Assembly (NCBI RefSeq): GCF_014654615.1
Contig: NZ_BNBB01000002.1
Coordinates: 186,001 to 250,000 of the forward strand
Direction: 5' to 3'
DNA: 64,000 nt
Source: Streptosporangium violaceochromogenes
GTDB taxonomy: Bacteria; Actinomycetota; Actinomycetes; Streptosporangiales; Streptosporangiaceae
Shown here: positions 1-7,638 of the stretch, piece by piece
How the letters are laid out: each line of letters begins with the position of its first letter
Position numbering within the stretch: position 1 is the stretch's first letter
Notes under the pieces: generated by a model
Told to the model about the DNA's origin: nothing
Database searches by the model: none
The model's input: the letters and a program-made list of their open reading frames with translations, nothing else
Program-made: the position numbers and the translations under genes

Positions 1-420
1 CGGCCTGCCGCCCTCGGGGCCGTCGTGGCCGAACCCGGTGATCGACAGCACCACCAGGCGCGGGTTGAGCTCGTGCAGCCGCTCGACGGTGAAGCCCAGC
101 CGGTCCAGGACGCCGGTGCGGAAGTTCTCGATCAGCACGTCGCTCTGCCGTACCAGGCGCTCGATCAGCCGCTTGCCCTCGGCGGACTTGAGGTCCACGG
201 TGATCGACCGCTTGTTGCGGTTGGCGGCGAGGAAGTAGGTGGAGATGTCGCCGTCGGGACCGACGAACGGTGGCCCCCACCCCCGGGAGTCGTCCCCCGT
301 GCCCGGTTGCTCCACTTTGATCACCAGGGCGCCCAGGTCGCCGAGCATCTGCGCGGCGTGCGGCCCCGCCAGGGCACGAGACAGGTCGAGGACGACGATG
401 TCACCGAGGGCTCCGTGCAA
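1..420 (-). CDS. CaiB/BaiF family CoA-transferase, N-terminal part (cut by window edge)
   Basis: Family III CoA-transferase, which moves CoA between carboxylic acids; the substrate cannot be told. The 140 codons present carry the family N-terminus: VVLDLSRALAGPHAAQMLGD, the ITVDLKSAEG segment, SDVLIENFRTG, and LVVLSITGFGHDGPEGGRP at the edge. The catalytic Asp lies beyond the window. The start is a TTG preceded by GGAGG about 5 bases upstream; no better start keeps the LSRALAGPHA motif. The frame is open to base 1. It is divergent from the kinase-like gene at 774. Confidence 0.85.
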   Translation of the reverse strand, partial: MHGALGDIVVLDLSRALAGPHAAQMLGDLGALVIKVEQPGTGDDSRGWGPPFVGPDGDISTYFLAANRNKRSITVDLKSAEGKRLIERLVRQSDVLIENFRTGVLDRLGFTVERLHELNPRLVVLSITGFGHDGPEGGRP

Positions 421-773
421 GATCAACCTCCGTTGGTGGTCGCCGAGCCTAACCCAACCGCGACGGAAAAAGGGCGGATCCGCCGTCACCGGCCGGACTG
501 CCTGGGCGACCCGTGCCGTTCCCTACCCGGACCGGGCCTCGCGTGACCCTTCCGGCCCGGCCTCTTTCGCCTCCACTCCTACCATTCGGGGCCGTCCCAC
601 GTCCCGCCGGGCCCCCGACTCGCGCCCCCCTGGTTTCCCCTGGTTTCTCCGACCCCTTCAAAGTTCTCCCCTATACCCCCTTCACCCTGCCTGTCCCCTT
701 CGCCGTTGTCGCGCTCCCGTGCGTGGCCACCCCCTCCTCCCGGCCCCTCACGGGGGGCTGCCACCATGGGCGG
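421..773. other. intergenic region, pyrimidine-rich
   Basis: These 353 bases separate two divergent genes. The + strand from about 540 to 760 is strongly C/T-rich, with a short CCCTGGTTTC-like direct repeat near 630-650. I see no convincing promoter hexamers, RNA structure or small gene. Confidence 0.5.
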
Positions 774-1346
774 ATGGGTACGGCCGTCCGCTTCGAGGAT
801 CTCGCCGCCGTGATCGGGAGACTGCCGCCGTCGTGCGGACCGGTCCGCGTCGTCGCGGTGGACGGCCCCGGCGGATCGGGCAAGACGACCTTCGCCGACC
901 GGCTCGCGGGCGCGCTGGGAGCGCAGGTGGTCCACAGCGACGACTTCCCGGTGCCGTGGGACGAACCGCCCGCCGCGTGGTTCGGGCAGCTGGAGCGGCA
1001 GGTGCTCGGCCCGCTGGCGGCGGGCCGACCGGGCCGCTACCGGCGCTACGACTGGGTCGGCGGCGCCTACACCGGGTGGGTGGACGTGCCGGTCGCGCCG
1101 GCGCTGATCGTCGAGGGGGTGGGCGCGGCCCGCCGTACGGCTCCGGTCGCCTTCACCGTCTGGGTGGAGGCGACCGCGGAGGTGCGCCTGACCCGGGTGC
1201 TGGCCAGGGACGGCGCCGCCCTGGCGCCGCAGTGGCGCCGCTGGATGCGGGCCGAGCGGGAGTGGTTCGCCGCCGACGGCACCCGCGATCGCGCCGACCT
1301 GCTCCTCGACGGCGCGGCGCTCCCCGGTGAGTTCGCCGGGATCTAG
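774..1346 (+). CDS. P-loop nucleoside/uridine kinase-like protein
   Basis: A 190-residue P-loop protein of the uridine kinase/AAA_18-like type, probably phosphorylating a small molecule. Walker A is GPGGSGKT at residues 31-38, followed by the base-binding-type segment HSDDF (54-58) and a VEGVGAAR strand where Walker B is expected. The substrate is unknown. The ATG at 774 is used because it is the first in-frame start giving a normal N-terminus; the ATG at 766 is out of frame. It stands alone, facing away from the CoA-transferase, with 217 bases before the next gene. The family is fairly sure, the substrate is not. Confidence 0.75.
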   Translation: MGTAVRFEDLAAVIGRLPPSCGPVRVVAVDGPGGSGKTTFADRLAGALGAQVVHSDDFPVPWDEPPAAWFGQLERQVLGPLAAGRPGRYRRYDWVGGAYTGWVDVPVAPALIVEGVGAARRTAPVAFTVWVEATAEVRLTRVLARDGAALAPQWRRWMRAEREWFAADGTRDRADLLLDGAALPGEFAGI

Positions 1347-1563
1347 GCGCGGGACGCCCGGAGGCGGCGCCCCGGTCCCGTTCCGGTGTGTTCCGGGCAC
1401 GCCTTCGGGCACCGCCCATGACGGGGCCGGCGCGACCGCGCGGTGAAAAAGACGAAAAAGACGACCCGTGATGTAGAAACGGCCGGTCGCCCGTTCGACG
1501 TAGAGGTGAAAGGGCAGCCCGGCGGAGGCGCCGGGCGGCCGCTCGACAGAGGATGGAGACGTC

Positions 1564-1944
1564 ATGAAGGTCATGGTCATGATCAAGGTCAGCGGCGCGG
1601 ACGAGGACAGGATCGTTATGACGCCGGAGATGACGGCGGCGATGGGGGCCTACAACGAGAGGCTCGTCAAGGCGGGCGTCATGCTCGACGGCGGCGGCCT
1701 CAAGCCGAGCTCCGCGGGGGCGCAGGTCGTCTTCGAGGGGGGCACGACATCGGTCGTCGACGGCCCGTTCACCGAGTCCAAGGAGATCATCGCCGGGTAC
1801 TGGGTCTGGCAGGTCAGCTCCCTGGAGGAGGCCGTCGAGTGGGTCCGGCAGTGCCCCGGCGACCCCGGCGGCGGGCGGGAGGTCCTGGAGATTCGCCCGT
1901 ACTACGAGGAGGAGGACTGCGAGGCCCAGGGGTCGCGGGACTGA
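1564..1944 (+). CDS. YCII-related (DGPF) domain protein
   Basis: A 126-residue YCII/DGPF-family protein with a dimeric ferredoxin-like fold. The signature DGPFTE is at residues 66-71, after VKAGVMLDGGGLKP and before KEIIAGYWVWQV. The RBS is AGAGGATGGAG upstream of the ATG. It lies 28 bases before an ECF42-type sigma factor; pairing of DGPF proteins with ECF42 sigma factors is a known conserved arrangement, so it is likely a target of or partner to that sigma factor. The biochemical activity of these proteins is not established. Confidence 0.9.
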   Translation: MKVMVMIKVSGADEDRIVMTPEMTAAMGAYNERLVKAGVMLDGGGLKPSSAGAQVVFEGGTTSVVDGPFTESKEIIAGYWVWQVSSLEEAVEWVRQCPGDPGGGREVLEIRPYYEEEDCEAQGSRD

Positions 1945-1972
1945 CGGCCCCCGGAACCGGAGGAGACCCCCT

Positions 1973-3241
1973 GTGGACGTGCGGCGCACGATCGAGGCGG
2001 TGTGGCGGATCGAGTCCGCGCGCCTGGTGGCCTTCCTGACACGGATCGTCCAGGACGTCGGCCTCGCCGAGGAGATCGCGCAGGAGGCGTTCGCGTGCGC
2101 CCTCGAACAGTGGCCGGCGCAGGGCGTCCCGCACAACCCCGGCGCCTGGCTGACCACCCTGGCCAGGCGCCGGGCGATCGACCTGATCCGGCGCGAGCGG
2201 ACGCGGGACCGGAAGTACGCCCGGCTCGCCGCCGACCTCCTGGCATCGGAGCCGGAGACCGGCGGCGCGACGGACGCGGAGCTGCTGTCGCTGATCTTCG
2301 TCGCCTGCCACCCCGTCCTGTCCCGCGAGTCGCGCGCGGCGCTGGCCCTGCGCCTGATCGGCGGCCTCGGCACCGAGGAGGTCGCCCGCGCGTTCCTGGT
2401 GCCCTCCGCCACCATGGGGCAGCGGATCAGCCGGGCCAAACGCACCCTGACCGAGGCGCGGGTGCCGTTCGAGGTCCCCGGTGAGGCGGAACTGCCGGCG
2501 CGGCTGTCGGCGGTGCTGGAGGTCGTTTACCTGATCTTCAACGAGGGGTACGCGGGCACCTCCGGCGAGGAGTGGATCCGCCGGGACCTCGCGGAGGAGG
2601 CCATGCGCCTGGGCCGCATGCTGGCCGGCCTGATGCCCCGCGAGCCGGAGGCGCACGGGCTCGTGGCCCTCATGGAGTTGCAGGCGTCCCGCTTCCGTGC
2701 CCGCACCGGCCCGGACGGCGCGCCCGTCCTGCTCCAGGATCAGGACCGTTCCCGCTGGGACCGCACGCTGGTGGCGCACGGCCTGGCCTCCCTCACACGC
2801 GCCAAGAGGGCAGGCGGGGCGCTCGGGCCGTACACCGTGCAGGCGGCCATCGCCGCCTGCCACTCTCGCGCCCGCCGGTTCGAGGACACCGACTGGGAGG
2901 CCGTCGTCGCGCTGTACGACGCTCTCGCCCAGCTCGCGCCCTCCCCCGTCGTCGAGCTCAACCGCGCGGTCGCCCTGCTCCACGCCGACGGTCCCCACAG
3001 GGCGCTGGAGGCGCTCGACGCCATCCGCGGCGACCCCCGGATGGCCCGCTACCACCTGCTCGGCGCGGTGCGCGGCGACGTCCTGCTGCGTCTGGGCCGG
3101 CACGCCGAGGCGGCCGAGGAGCTGGAACGGGCGGCCGGCCTGGCGCCCACGAAACGGGAGCGCGCGCTGCTCATGGAGCGGGCCGCCGCCGCGACCTCGG
3201 CGCCCGCCGCAGGCCCGTCGCCCGGCCCGCGGAGCCCGTGA
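1973..3241 (+). CDS. ECF RNA polymerase sigma factor, ECF42-type with C-terminal TPR-like extension
   Basis: A 422-residue extracytoplasmic-function sigma factor. Region 2 spans about residues 8-85 (VGLAEEIAQEAFACALEQW, then RRRAIDLIRRERT). Region 4 spans about 115-170, with helices around ALRLIGGLGTEEVARAFLV and MGQRISRAKRTL. The remaining 230 residues are an alpha-helical TPR-like extension (ELNRAVALLHADGPHRALEA). In ECF42 this extension is known to be needed for activity and there is no classical anti-sigma factor. The GTG start has GGAGGAG upstream. It probably forms an operon with the DGPF gene 28 bases upstream; none of its promoters could be assigned with confidence. Confidence 0.92.
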   Translation: MDVRRTIEAVWRIESARLVAFLTRIVQDVGLAEEIAQEAFACALEQWPAQGVPHNPGAWLTTLARRRAIDLIRRERTRDRKYARLAADLLASEPETGGATDAELLSLIFVACHPVLSRESRAALALRLIGGLGTEEVARAFLVPSATMGQRISRAKRTLTEARVPFEVPGEAELPARLSAVLEVVYLIFNEGYAGTSGEEWIRRDLAEEAMRLGRMLAGLMPREPEAHGLVALMELQASRFRARTGPDGAPVLLQDQDRSRWDRTLVAHGLASLTRAKRAGGALGPYTVQAAIAACHSRARRFEDTDWEAVVALYDALAQLAPSPVVELNRAVALLHADGPHRALEALDAIRGDPRMARYHLLGAVRGDVLLRLGRHAEAAEELERAAGLAPTKRERALLMERAAAATSAPAAGPSPGPRSP

Positions 3242-3486
3242 GGCACGTTGACGCGGGCCGTGTTCGGGGGCCGTACCCCGGTGGTCGGCGATTCACGAAA
3301 CGGGTCCCGATAACGACGATCGGTGCCATAGCTGTCGTGACCTAATGCGTTGCAAGAGACACACAGAGTGGCCGAGGGGTCTGCCCCCTCGCGGTGCGGT
3401 GCCCCCGCCGTACGAAAGCGCCCGGGAAACGGGCGTGTGAGGGTCCTCGTCGCGGGCGCCGGCGGCCTTCGCCCGGAGAGGCGGGG

Positions 3487-5565
3487 TCAGGGGCGGTCGG
3501 CGGGGGCCGTTTTGCAGGGGGCTCCGTCGCAGGTGTCGGCCACCACGCCCTCCTGGAGGAAGCGCGCCTTCTGCAGGCGGGCCTTCGCGTCGTTGCGCGG
3601 GTCGTGGTGGGGGTCGCGGCCGTAGCGCGTCTCCAGGGGCGGGGTGTTGGTGGCGGGGGGCGCGGGGGTTCCGCTGTCCCAGACCACCAGGGCCGATCCG
3701 GCGTACGGCCCACCGGAAAGGGTGCCGATGCCCCAGTACGGTGTCACGTCGGGGCTGCGGCCGGCCTCCACGGCGGGACGGCGGATCCGCGCCCCCACGG
3801 TCCTGGCCGCGACCTCGGCCGTCACCGGGGAGACCTGGTGGTCTCCGAAGGCGACGTGCAGCAGCACCCGGTGGCGGGGCGAGCCGGGCAGCGGGTCGTC
3901 GGTCAGGTGCTGGGCGTAGCCGTTCGTCTCGGCCCGGTCCCAGAGCATCTGGATCAGCGCCAGGCAGATCTGCTGGGTCAGCCGGTCGGGGTAGGAGGCG
4001 TCCATGAGCCGCTGGAACGGCTGGAAGTTCACGCTGCGGTTGAGAAGCGTGCTGTAGTTCATCCCCGTCACACCGAGCACGGCGTTGCGCACGTCGGGGG
4101 AGACGGCGACCAGCGCGCCGCCCATGATGCCGCCCTGGCTGTTGCCGTCGTAGCCGAGGCCCGCCCGCCGGTCGATCAGCGGCCTGCCCCGGTCGTCCTG
4201 GAACGCCTTGTCGCGTGAGAATCCGTCGCGGGCGACCATCGCCCGGCCGAGGAGGACGACGTTCAGCAGGCTCTGCTGGAGCCGGTCGGCGACGGTGCCG
4301 AACCGGGAGAAGTCGCCGAAGACGCTCGTCACGTGCCGGACGTCCTCATCGGACATGCCGATCCACCGGGTGGCGCAGAAGACGAAGGCGTGCTGCCCGG
4401 CCATCGCCCGCACGTCCCGGGCGCGCACCTCGGTGAGCCTGCCGAGCAGGCCGTGGCCGTACAGGGCGGGGCGGGCGGGACGGCTGAAGGCCGCGCGCGG
4501 GATCTCGCACTGGTAGCGCGCCTTCAGGGTGTCGCCGAGCGGGCGCGGCAGGCCGCCGGGTCCGAGGTTGAGGTTCGACCCCGGGGGGCCGCCCGGCCGG
4601 TCGAGGTAGTTGGGGACCTCGATGTCGCCGGTGACCTCGCGGGCGATGTCGGGGTCCTGGTGGGGGGTGAGGTCGGTGACGGAGTCGACGGTGAACCGGG
4701 GGGAGCGGCCCTTGAGCGCGCGCAGCGTCCGGTCGCGCATGCTCAGCACGGGTCCGGCGATGCCCCGCGCCCCCGCCACGGTGAAGTCCCAGGCCAGGTG
4801 GAGGCCCGCGGGGCCCACGCCGGCCTGCGCGAGGTCGGCGAGCGTGCGGCGCAGGGCGCGCTGCCTTCCGGTGAGCGGGTCGTTCGGGGGCAGCGCGCCG
4901 GCCAGGAGCCCGGTGAAGGCACGGGGGGCGGGGATGTCCTTGCCCGCGGCGTCCTTCAGCCCGCGCAGCGCGACGGCGTAGCGGTGGCCCTCCAGGAAGT
5001 TCTTCGCCGGTCTGACGATCAGCGCCCGCCGGGCGGGGTCGGTGGCGCCCGCGTCGAGTTCGGCCCAGTACGGCCAGCGTTCCCCGGTCCTGGTGTCGAC
5101 GATCACGATGGGGGCGTCGCGGCGCAGCGACCATCCGATGTCGGTGACGGGCGCGGCGCCGGTCTTGGCGAGGTCGAGGCCGGGCACGTGGGCCAGCAGC
5201 ATGGAGCCGGGTGAGAAACCTTCGGCGGTGTTCCACCGCGCCGGGTCGACGGGGGTTCCGCCCGCGTTGCGGGGCATGGCCTCGGCCGAGAGGCCGAGGC
5301 GCAGCCCGGTGGAGGTGCGGGCGGCCGTGGTGAACCAGTCGTTGGGGAAGGGCAGCAGACACTGCCCTCCGGCGATCGGGTCGCACCCGGCGACGGCCCG
5401 CGCGCCGGACCCCGTGGAACCCGTGGGGGCCTTGGGGGTCGCGAGGGCCTGGCCGACGGCGGCCGGTGGTTTCGCGCCCGTTTCCCCCGGGGTGAAGGCC
5501 GGGGAGGCGACCGTCGCCGGCGCCATCGCCGTCATGAGGCCCGTCAGCACGACGCGCAGGCGCAT
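3487..5565 (-). CDS. secreted alpha/beta-hydrolase-like protein, 692 aa
   Basis: A large predicted exported protein. Residues 1-20 (MRLRVVLTGLMTAMAPATVA) form a signal peptide without a lipobox, so it is probably released or wall-associated. A nucleophile-elbow motif GNSQGG lies near residue 475 (in LGYDGNSQGGIMGG), with DHQVSP and HHDP segments near the C-terminus as candidate acid/His contributors. The N-terminal part (CDPIAGGQCLLPFPNDWF) resembles secreted esterase/lipase-like proteins of actinomycetes. Substrate unknown. It is a single gene, convergent with the sigma factor and separated from it by 245 bases with no clear terminator. Hydrolase fold is likely; the specific activity is not assigned. 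Confidence 0.7.
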   Translation of the reverse strand: MRLRVVLTGLMTAMAPATVASPAFTPGETGAKPPAAVGQALATPKAPTGSTGSGARAVAGCDPIAGGQCLLPFPNDWFTTAARTSTGLRLGLSAEAMPRNAGGTPVDPARWNTAEGFSPGSMLLAHVPGLDLAKTGAAPVTDIGWSLRRDAPIVIVDTRTGERWPYWAELDAGATDPARRALIVRPAKNFLEGHRYAVALRGLKDAAGKDIPAPRAFTGLLAGALPPNDPLTGRQRALRRTLADLAQAGVGPAGLHLAWDFTVAGARGIAGPVLSMRDRTLRALKGRSPRFTVDSVTDLTPHQDPDIAREVTGDIEVPNYLDRPGGPPGSNLNLGPGGLPRPLGDTLKARYQCEIPRAAFSRPARPALYGHGLLGRLTEVRARDVRAMAGQHAFVFCATRWIGMSDEDVRHVTSVFGDFSRFGTVADRLQQSLLNVVLLGRAMVARDGFSRDKAFQDDRGRPLIDRRAGLGYDGNSQGGIMGGALVAVSPDVRNAVLGVTGMNYSTLLNRSVNFQPFQRLMDASYPDRLTQQICLALIQMLWDRAETNGYAQHLTDDPLPGSPRHRVLLHVAFGDHQVSPVTAEVAARTVGARIRRPAVEAGRSPDVTPYWGIGTLSGGPYAGSALVVWDSGTPAPPATNTPPLETRYGRDPHHDPRNDAKARLQKARFLQEGVVADTCDGAPCKTAPADRP

Positions 5566-5783
5566 GTGTCTCCCCTCGAACCTCGCCCGATGAGATCACA
5601 CACCATAGGCGCAGGAGACCGCAGGACGCCGTATCAGTCAATGCACGGGAAAGACTGTTTTCTTATGACACGCTCCTTTTTCTGACTCCTGGCCGGGATT
5701 CGCCACGGACCCGCCCGCCGGGCGTCTCCCGCGTCAGGCCGGGCATGCCGCCGGCGTCCTCGCCGTGGACGGGGCGGGCGCCG

Positions 5784-6233
5784 TCAGCGGCGGCGCGGGC
5801 CCATGGTGGAGCCGATCACCGCGTCCGCGTCGTGGGTGTGCACCTTGGCCGCCAGCCGGATCGCCATCTCGTTGGCGCGGCGCAGCTCGGCCTCGACCCG
5901 GTCCTTGCCCGACTGGCCGACCTGCACGCCGAAGTAGGCGCCGATGATCGCGCCGGAGACGCCGACGAGACCTGCGAAGGGGGCCGCCGTGTCGCCGCCG
6001 CGGATCGCGACGACCGCGAAGGCGGTCAGGATGACCACCAGGCCGGTCAGGACGATGTAGAACCCGTAGCGCCAGCGGGCGGCCTCGGCCTTGGCCGCCA
6101 CGGCCTCGTCCTCGGTCATCATCGCCGCGAGCGCGACGGGCATCTCCACGGTCTCCCCGGCGGGGGGCAGGGCCGAGGACGTCACGGCGGGGGTCTTACC
6201 CCGGGGCGGGGCGGAGTTCGCGGCAGTCGTCAC
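5784..6233 (-). CDS. small membrane protein, two TM segments
   Basis: A predicted 149-residue membrane protein of unknown function. It has a short Pro/Ala-rich N-terminus, then an Ala/Glu-rich helix (TEDEAVAAKAEAARW), TM1 at about residues 56-77 (FYIVLTGLVVILTAFAVVAI), TM2 at about 84-104 and a charged tail (KDRVEAELRRANEMAIRL). I chose the GTG at 6233 because GGGAGAG precedes it. A second GTG at 6281 lies in the same context in an imperfect 25-bp duplication, so the protein could start 16 codons earlier. No family recognised. Confidence 0.6.
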   Translation of the reverse strand: MTTAANSAPPRGKTPAVTSSALPPAGETVEMPVALAAMMTEDEAVAAKAEAARWRYGFYIVLTGLVVILTAFAVVAIRGGDTAAPFAGLVGVSGAIIGAYFGVQVGQSGKDRVEAELRRANEMAIRLAAKVHTHDADAVIGSTMGPRRR

Positions 6234-6299
6234 AGGCTCTCCCACTTCTCGCTGCGGGGCATGGTTCTTAACGCTCGTCACGGGTTTTCTCACTTCTCG
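6227..6299 (-). repeat. imperfect 25-bp tandem duplication carrying two alternative start codons
   Basis: Bases 6275-6299 and 6227-6251 (minus strand) match at 21 of 25 positions, and all four differences are transitions. Each copy contains CGAGAAGTG followed by a purine-rich stretch and GTGACGA. The copies are 48 bases apart, which is 16 codons, so both GTG codons are in the same frame and could both initiate the membrane protein. Confidence 0.7.
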
Positions 6300-6424
6300 A
6301 TAGCACCAGCACGAAATCTCCCATGCTTTCCACAATCACGCCAAGTCAGGCACCGCTTACAAGATCTGACATTCCTACCGGCGCATCCCGTGTCCAAACC
6401 TCACCTGCCGCCGCATCTCCGTAC

Positions 6425-6473
6425 CCCCGGACGTCCCCGGACGCCTCTCGGCACCCCGGACGTCCCCGGACGC
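6425..6473. repeat. 20-bp perfect direct repeat
   Basis: CCCCGGACGTCCCCGGACGC occurs at 6425-6444 and again at 6454-6473 (29-bp period); each copy is itself made of two GGACG units. It lies beyond the stop of mrpG, between that operon and the small membrane protein. No function evident. Confidence 0.7.
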
Positions 6474-6521
6474 GTGTTCCCGGCGTGCCCCGCGCTCCCG
6501 ACGTCTGTTCCGGGGCGCCGC

Positions 6522-6842
6522 TCAGCCGCCGGACCCGACGGCGGTGCCGTCGTCCTCGGGCGCCCCGCCCCGGTGGGCCGCGCGCCCCACCATGTAGGCG
6601 GCCACCGTCGCCGTGATCACTTGGAAGGCCCCGGCCAGCAGCAGCGGCCCGGCGACCGCCCAGGTCGGCCGGCGCAGCCACATGGCCAGCAGGATCAGCT
6701 GCAGGCCGAGCACCTGGGGTTTGGTCGCCGGGTGCATCCGCGCCAGGGTGCCGGGGAACCTGACCATCCCCACCCCCGCCGCGAACGCCAGCCCGGCGCC
6801 CAGCAGCATGCACCCGGCCGCGGCCACGTCCAGCGCGGTCAC
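6522..6842 (-). CDS. mrpG: Mrp Na+/H+ antiporter subunit G
   Basis: MnhG/MrpG-type subunit of about 106 residues with three TM segments. The family core is visible: GAGLAFAAGVGMVRFPGTLARMH, the PATKPQVLGLQLIL segment, and a last TM AFQVITATVAAYMVGRAA. A short acidic tail follows. The GTG at 6842 overlaps the mrpF stop by 4 bases (GTGA), so it is translationally coupled as the last gene of the operon. It acts in the membrane as part of the hetero-oligomeric monovalent cation/proton antiporter. Confidence 0.93.
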   Translation of the reverse strand: MTALDVAAAGCMLLGAGLAFAAGVGMVRFPGTLARMHPATKPQVLGLQLILLAMWLRRPTWAVAGPLLLAGAFQVITATVAAYMVGRAAHRGGAPEDDGTAVGSGG

Positions 6843-7099
6843 CGGGCCCGTCCCGCGAAGAACCGGGCCAGCGAGACCGACCCGACGAATCCCAGCGGGG
6901 ACAGCACCAGCAGCACCGGCAGCGCCGAATAGTCGCCGAGCGCCGCCGCCCCCGCCGCGACCCCGCACATGACGACGGCGGTGAGCACGTCCAGCGCGAC
7001 CGCCCGGTCCAGCATGGAGGGGCCGCGCACCAGCCTCCGGAGCGTCATCGCCGCCGCGCCGCCCAGCAGCGCCAGCACCGTCGCGTACACCGCCGTCAC
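6839..7099 (-). CDS. mrpF: Mrp Na+/H+ antiporter subunit F
   Basis: An 86-residue MrpF/MnhF subunit with three TM helices. The conserved family stretch is RRLVRGPSMLDRAVALDVLT (about residues 21-40), followed by the LPVLLVLSPLGFVGSVSLARF helix. It starts at a GTG overlapping the mrpE stop by 4 bases and ends overlapping mrpG by 4 bases. Length is normal for the family. Confidence 0.94.
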   Translation of the reverse strand: MTAVYATVLALLGGAAAMTLRRLVRGPSMLDRAVALDVLTAVVMCGVAAGAAALGDYSALPVLLVLSPLGFVGSVSLARFFAGRAR

Positions 7100-7638
7100 C
7101 GCAGCTCCTCCCGGTCGGCGGCGGTGCCGAAGGCCGCCACGATGGCGCCCTCCAGCCGCGTGACGTCCGCCCGGACGGTGGCCCGCACGTCCCCCGTGAT
7201 CCCCAGCACGTGCAGCGTCAGCCTCCTGCCCGGGAAGTCCGCCTCAAGCACCAGGCTGCCCGGCAGGGCCGACAGCGCGATGACGACGAGCACCGTCATG
7301 ACGGGCGACGAGGTGCGCAGCCGTACCTCCACGACGTGGACCGGCGGCCTGCCCGGCCGCAACGCCCACCACGCGACCCGCATGCTGGAGAACACCAGGT
7401 CCCACGCGAAGCGGGCCAGGAAGGCCACCGCCGCGACCGGGTGGACCCGGACCCCGGAGTCGAACGCCGGCAGCGGCAGCAGCCACACGACGGCGACCCC
7501 CGCCAGCAGGCCGCCCAGCACGTTTCCCACGGTCAGCTCGCCCCACAGCAGCAGCCAGGTCACCGCGAGCCAGGCGACCGCGCCGGGCGGGACCGGCCTG
7601 CCCGGCGACCCCGGCACGGGTCTCACCGGCCTCGTCAT
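7096..7638 (-). CDS. mrpE: Mrp Na+/H+ antiporter subunit E
   Basis: A 180-residue MrpE/MnhE subunit. N-terminal TMs (AVAWLAVTWLLLWGELTVGN, LAGVAVVWLLPLPAF) precede the family segment FLARFAWDLVFSSMRVAWWAL and a C-terminal cytosolic domain that includes TVLVVIALSALPGSLVLEAD. The ATG at 7638 overlaps the mrpD stop (ATGA). This subunit is thought to support assembly and activity of the antiporter. Confidence 0.93.
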   Translation of the reverse strand: MTRPVRPVPGSPGRPVPPGAVAWLAVTWLLLWGELTVGNVLGGLLAGVAVVWLLPLPAFDSGVRVHPVAAVAFLARFAWDLVFSSMRVAWWALRPGRPPVHVVEVRLRTSSPVMTVLVVIALSALPGSLVLEADFPGRRLTLHVLGITGDVRATVRADVTRLEGAIVAAFGTAADREELR

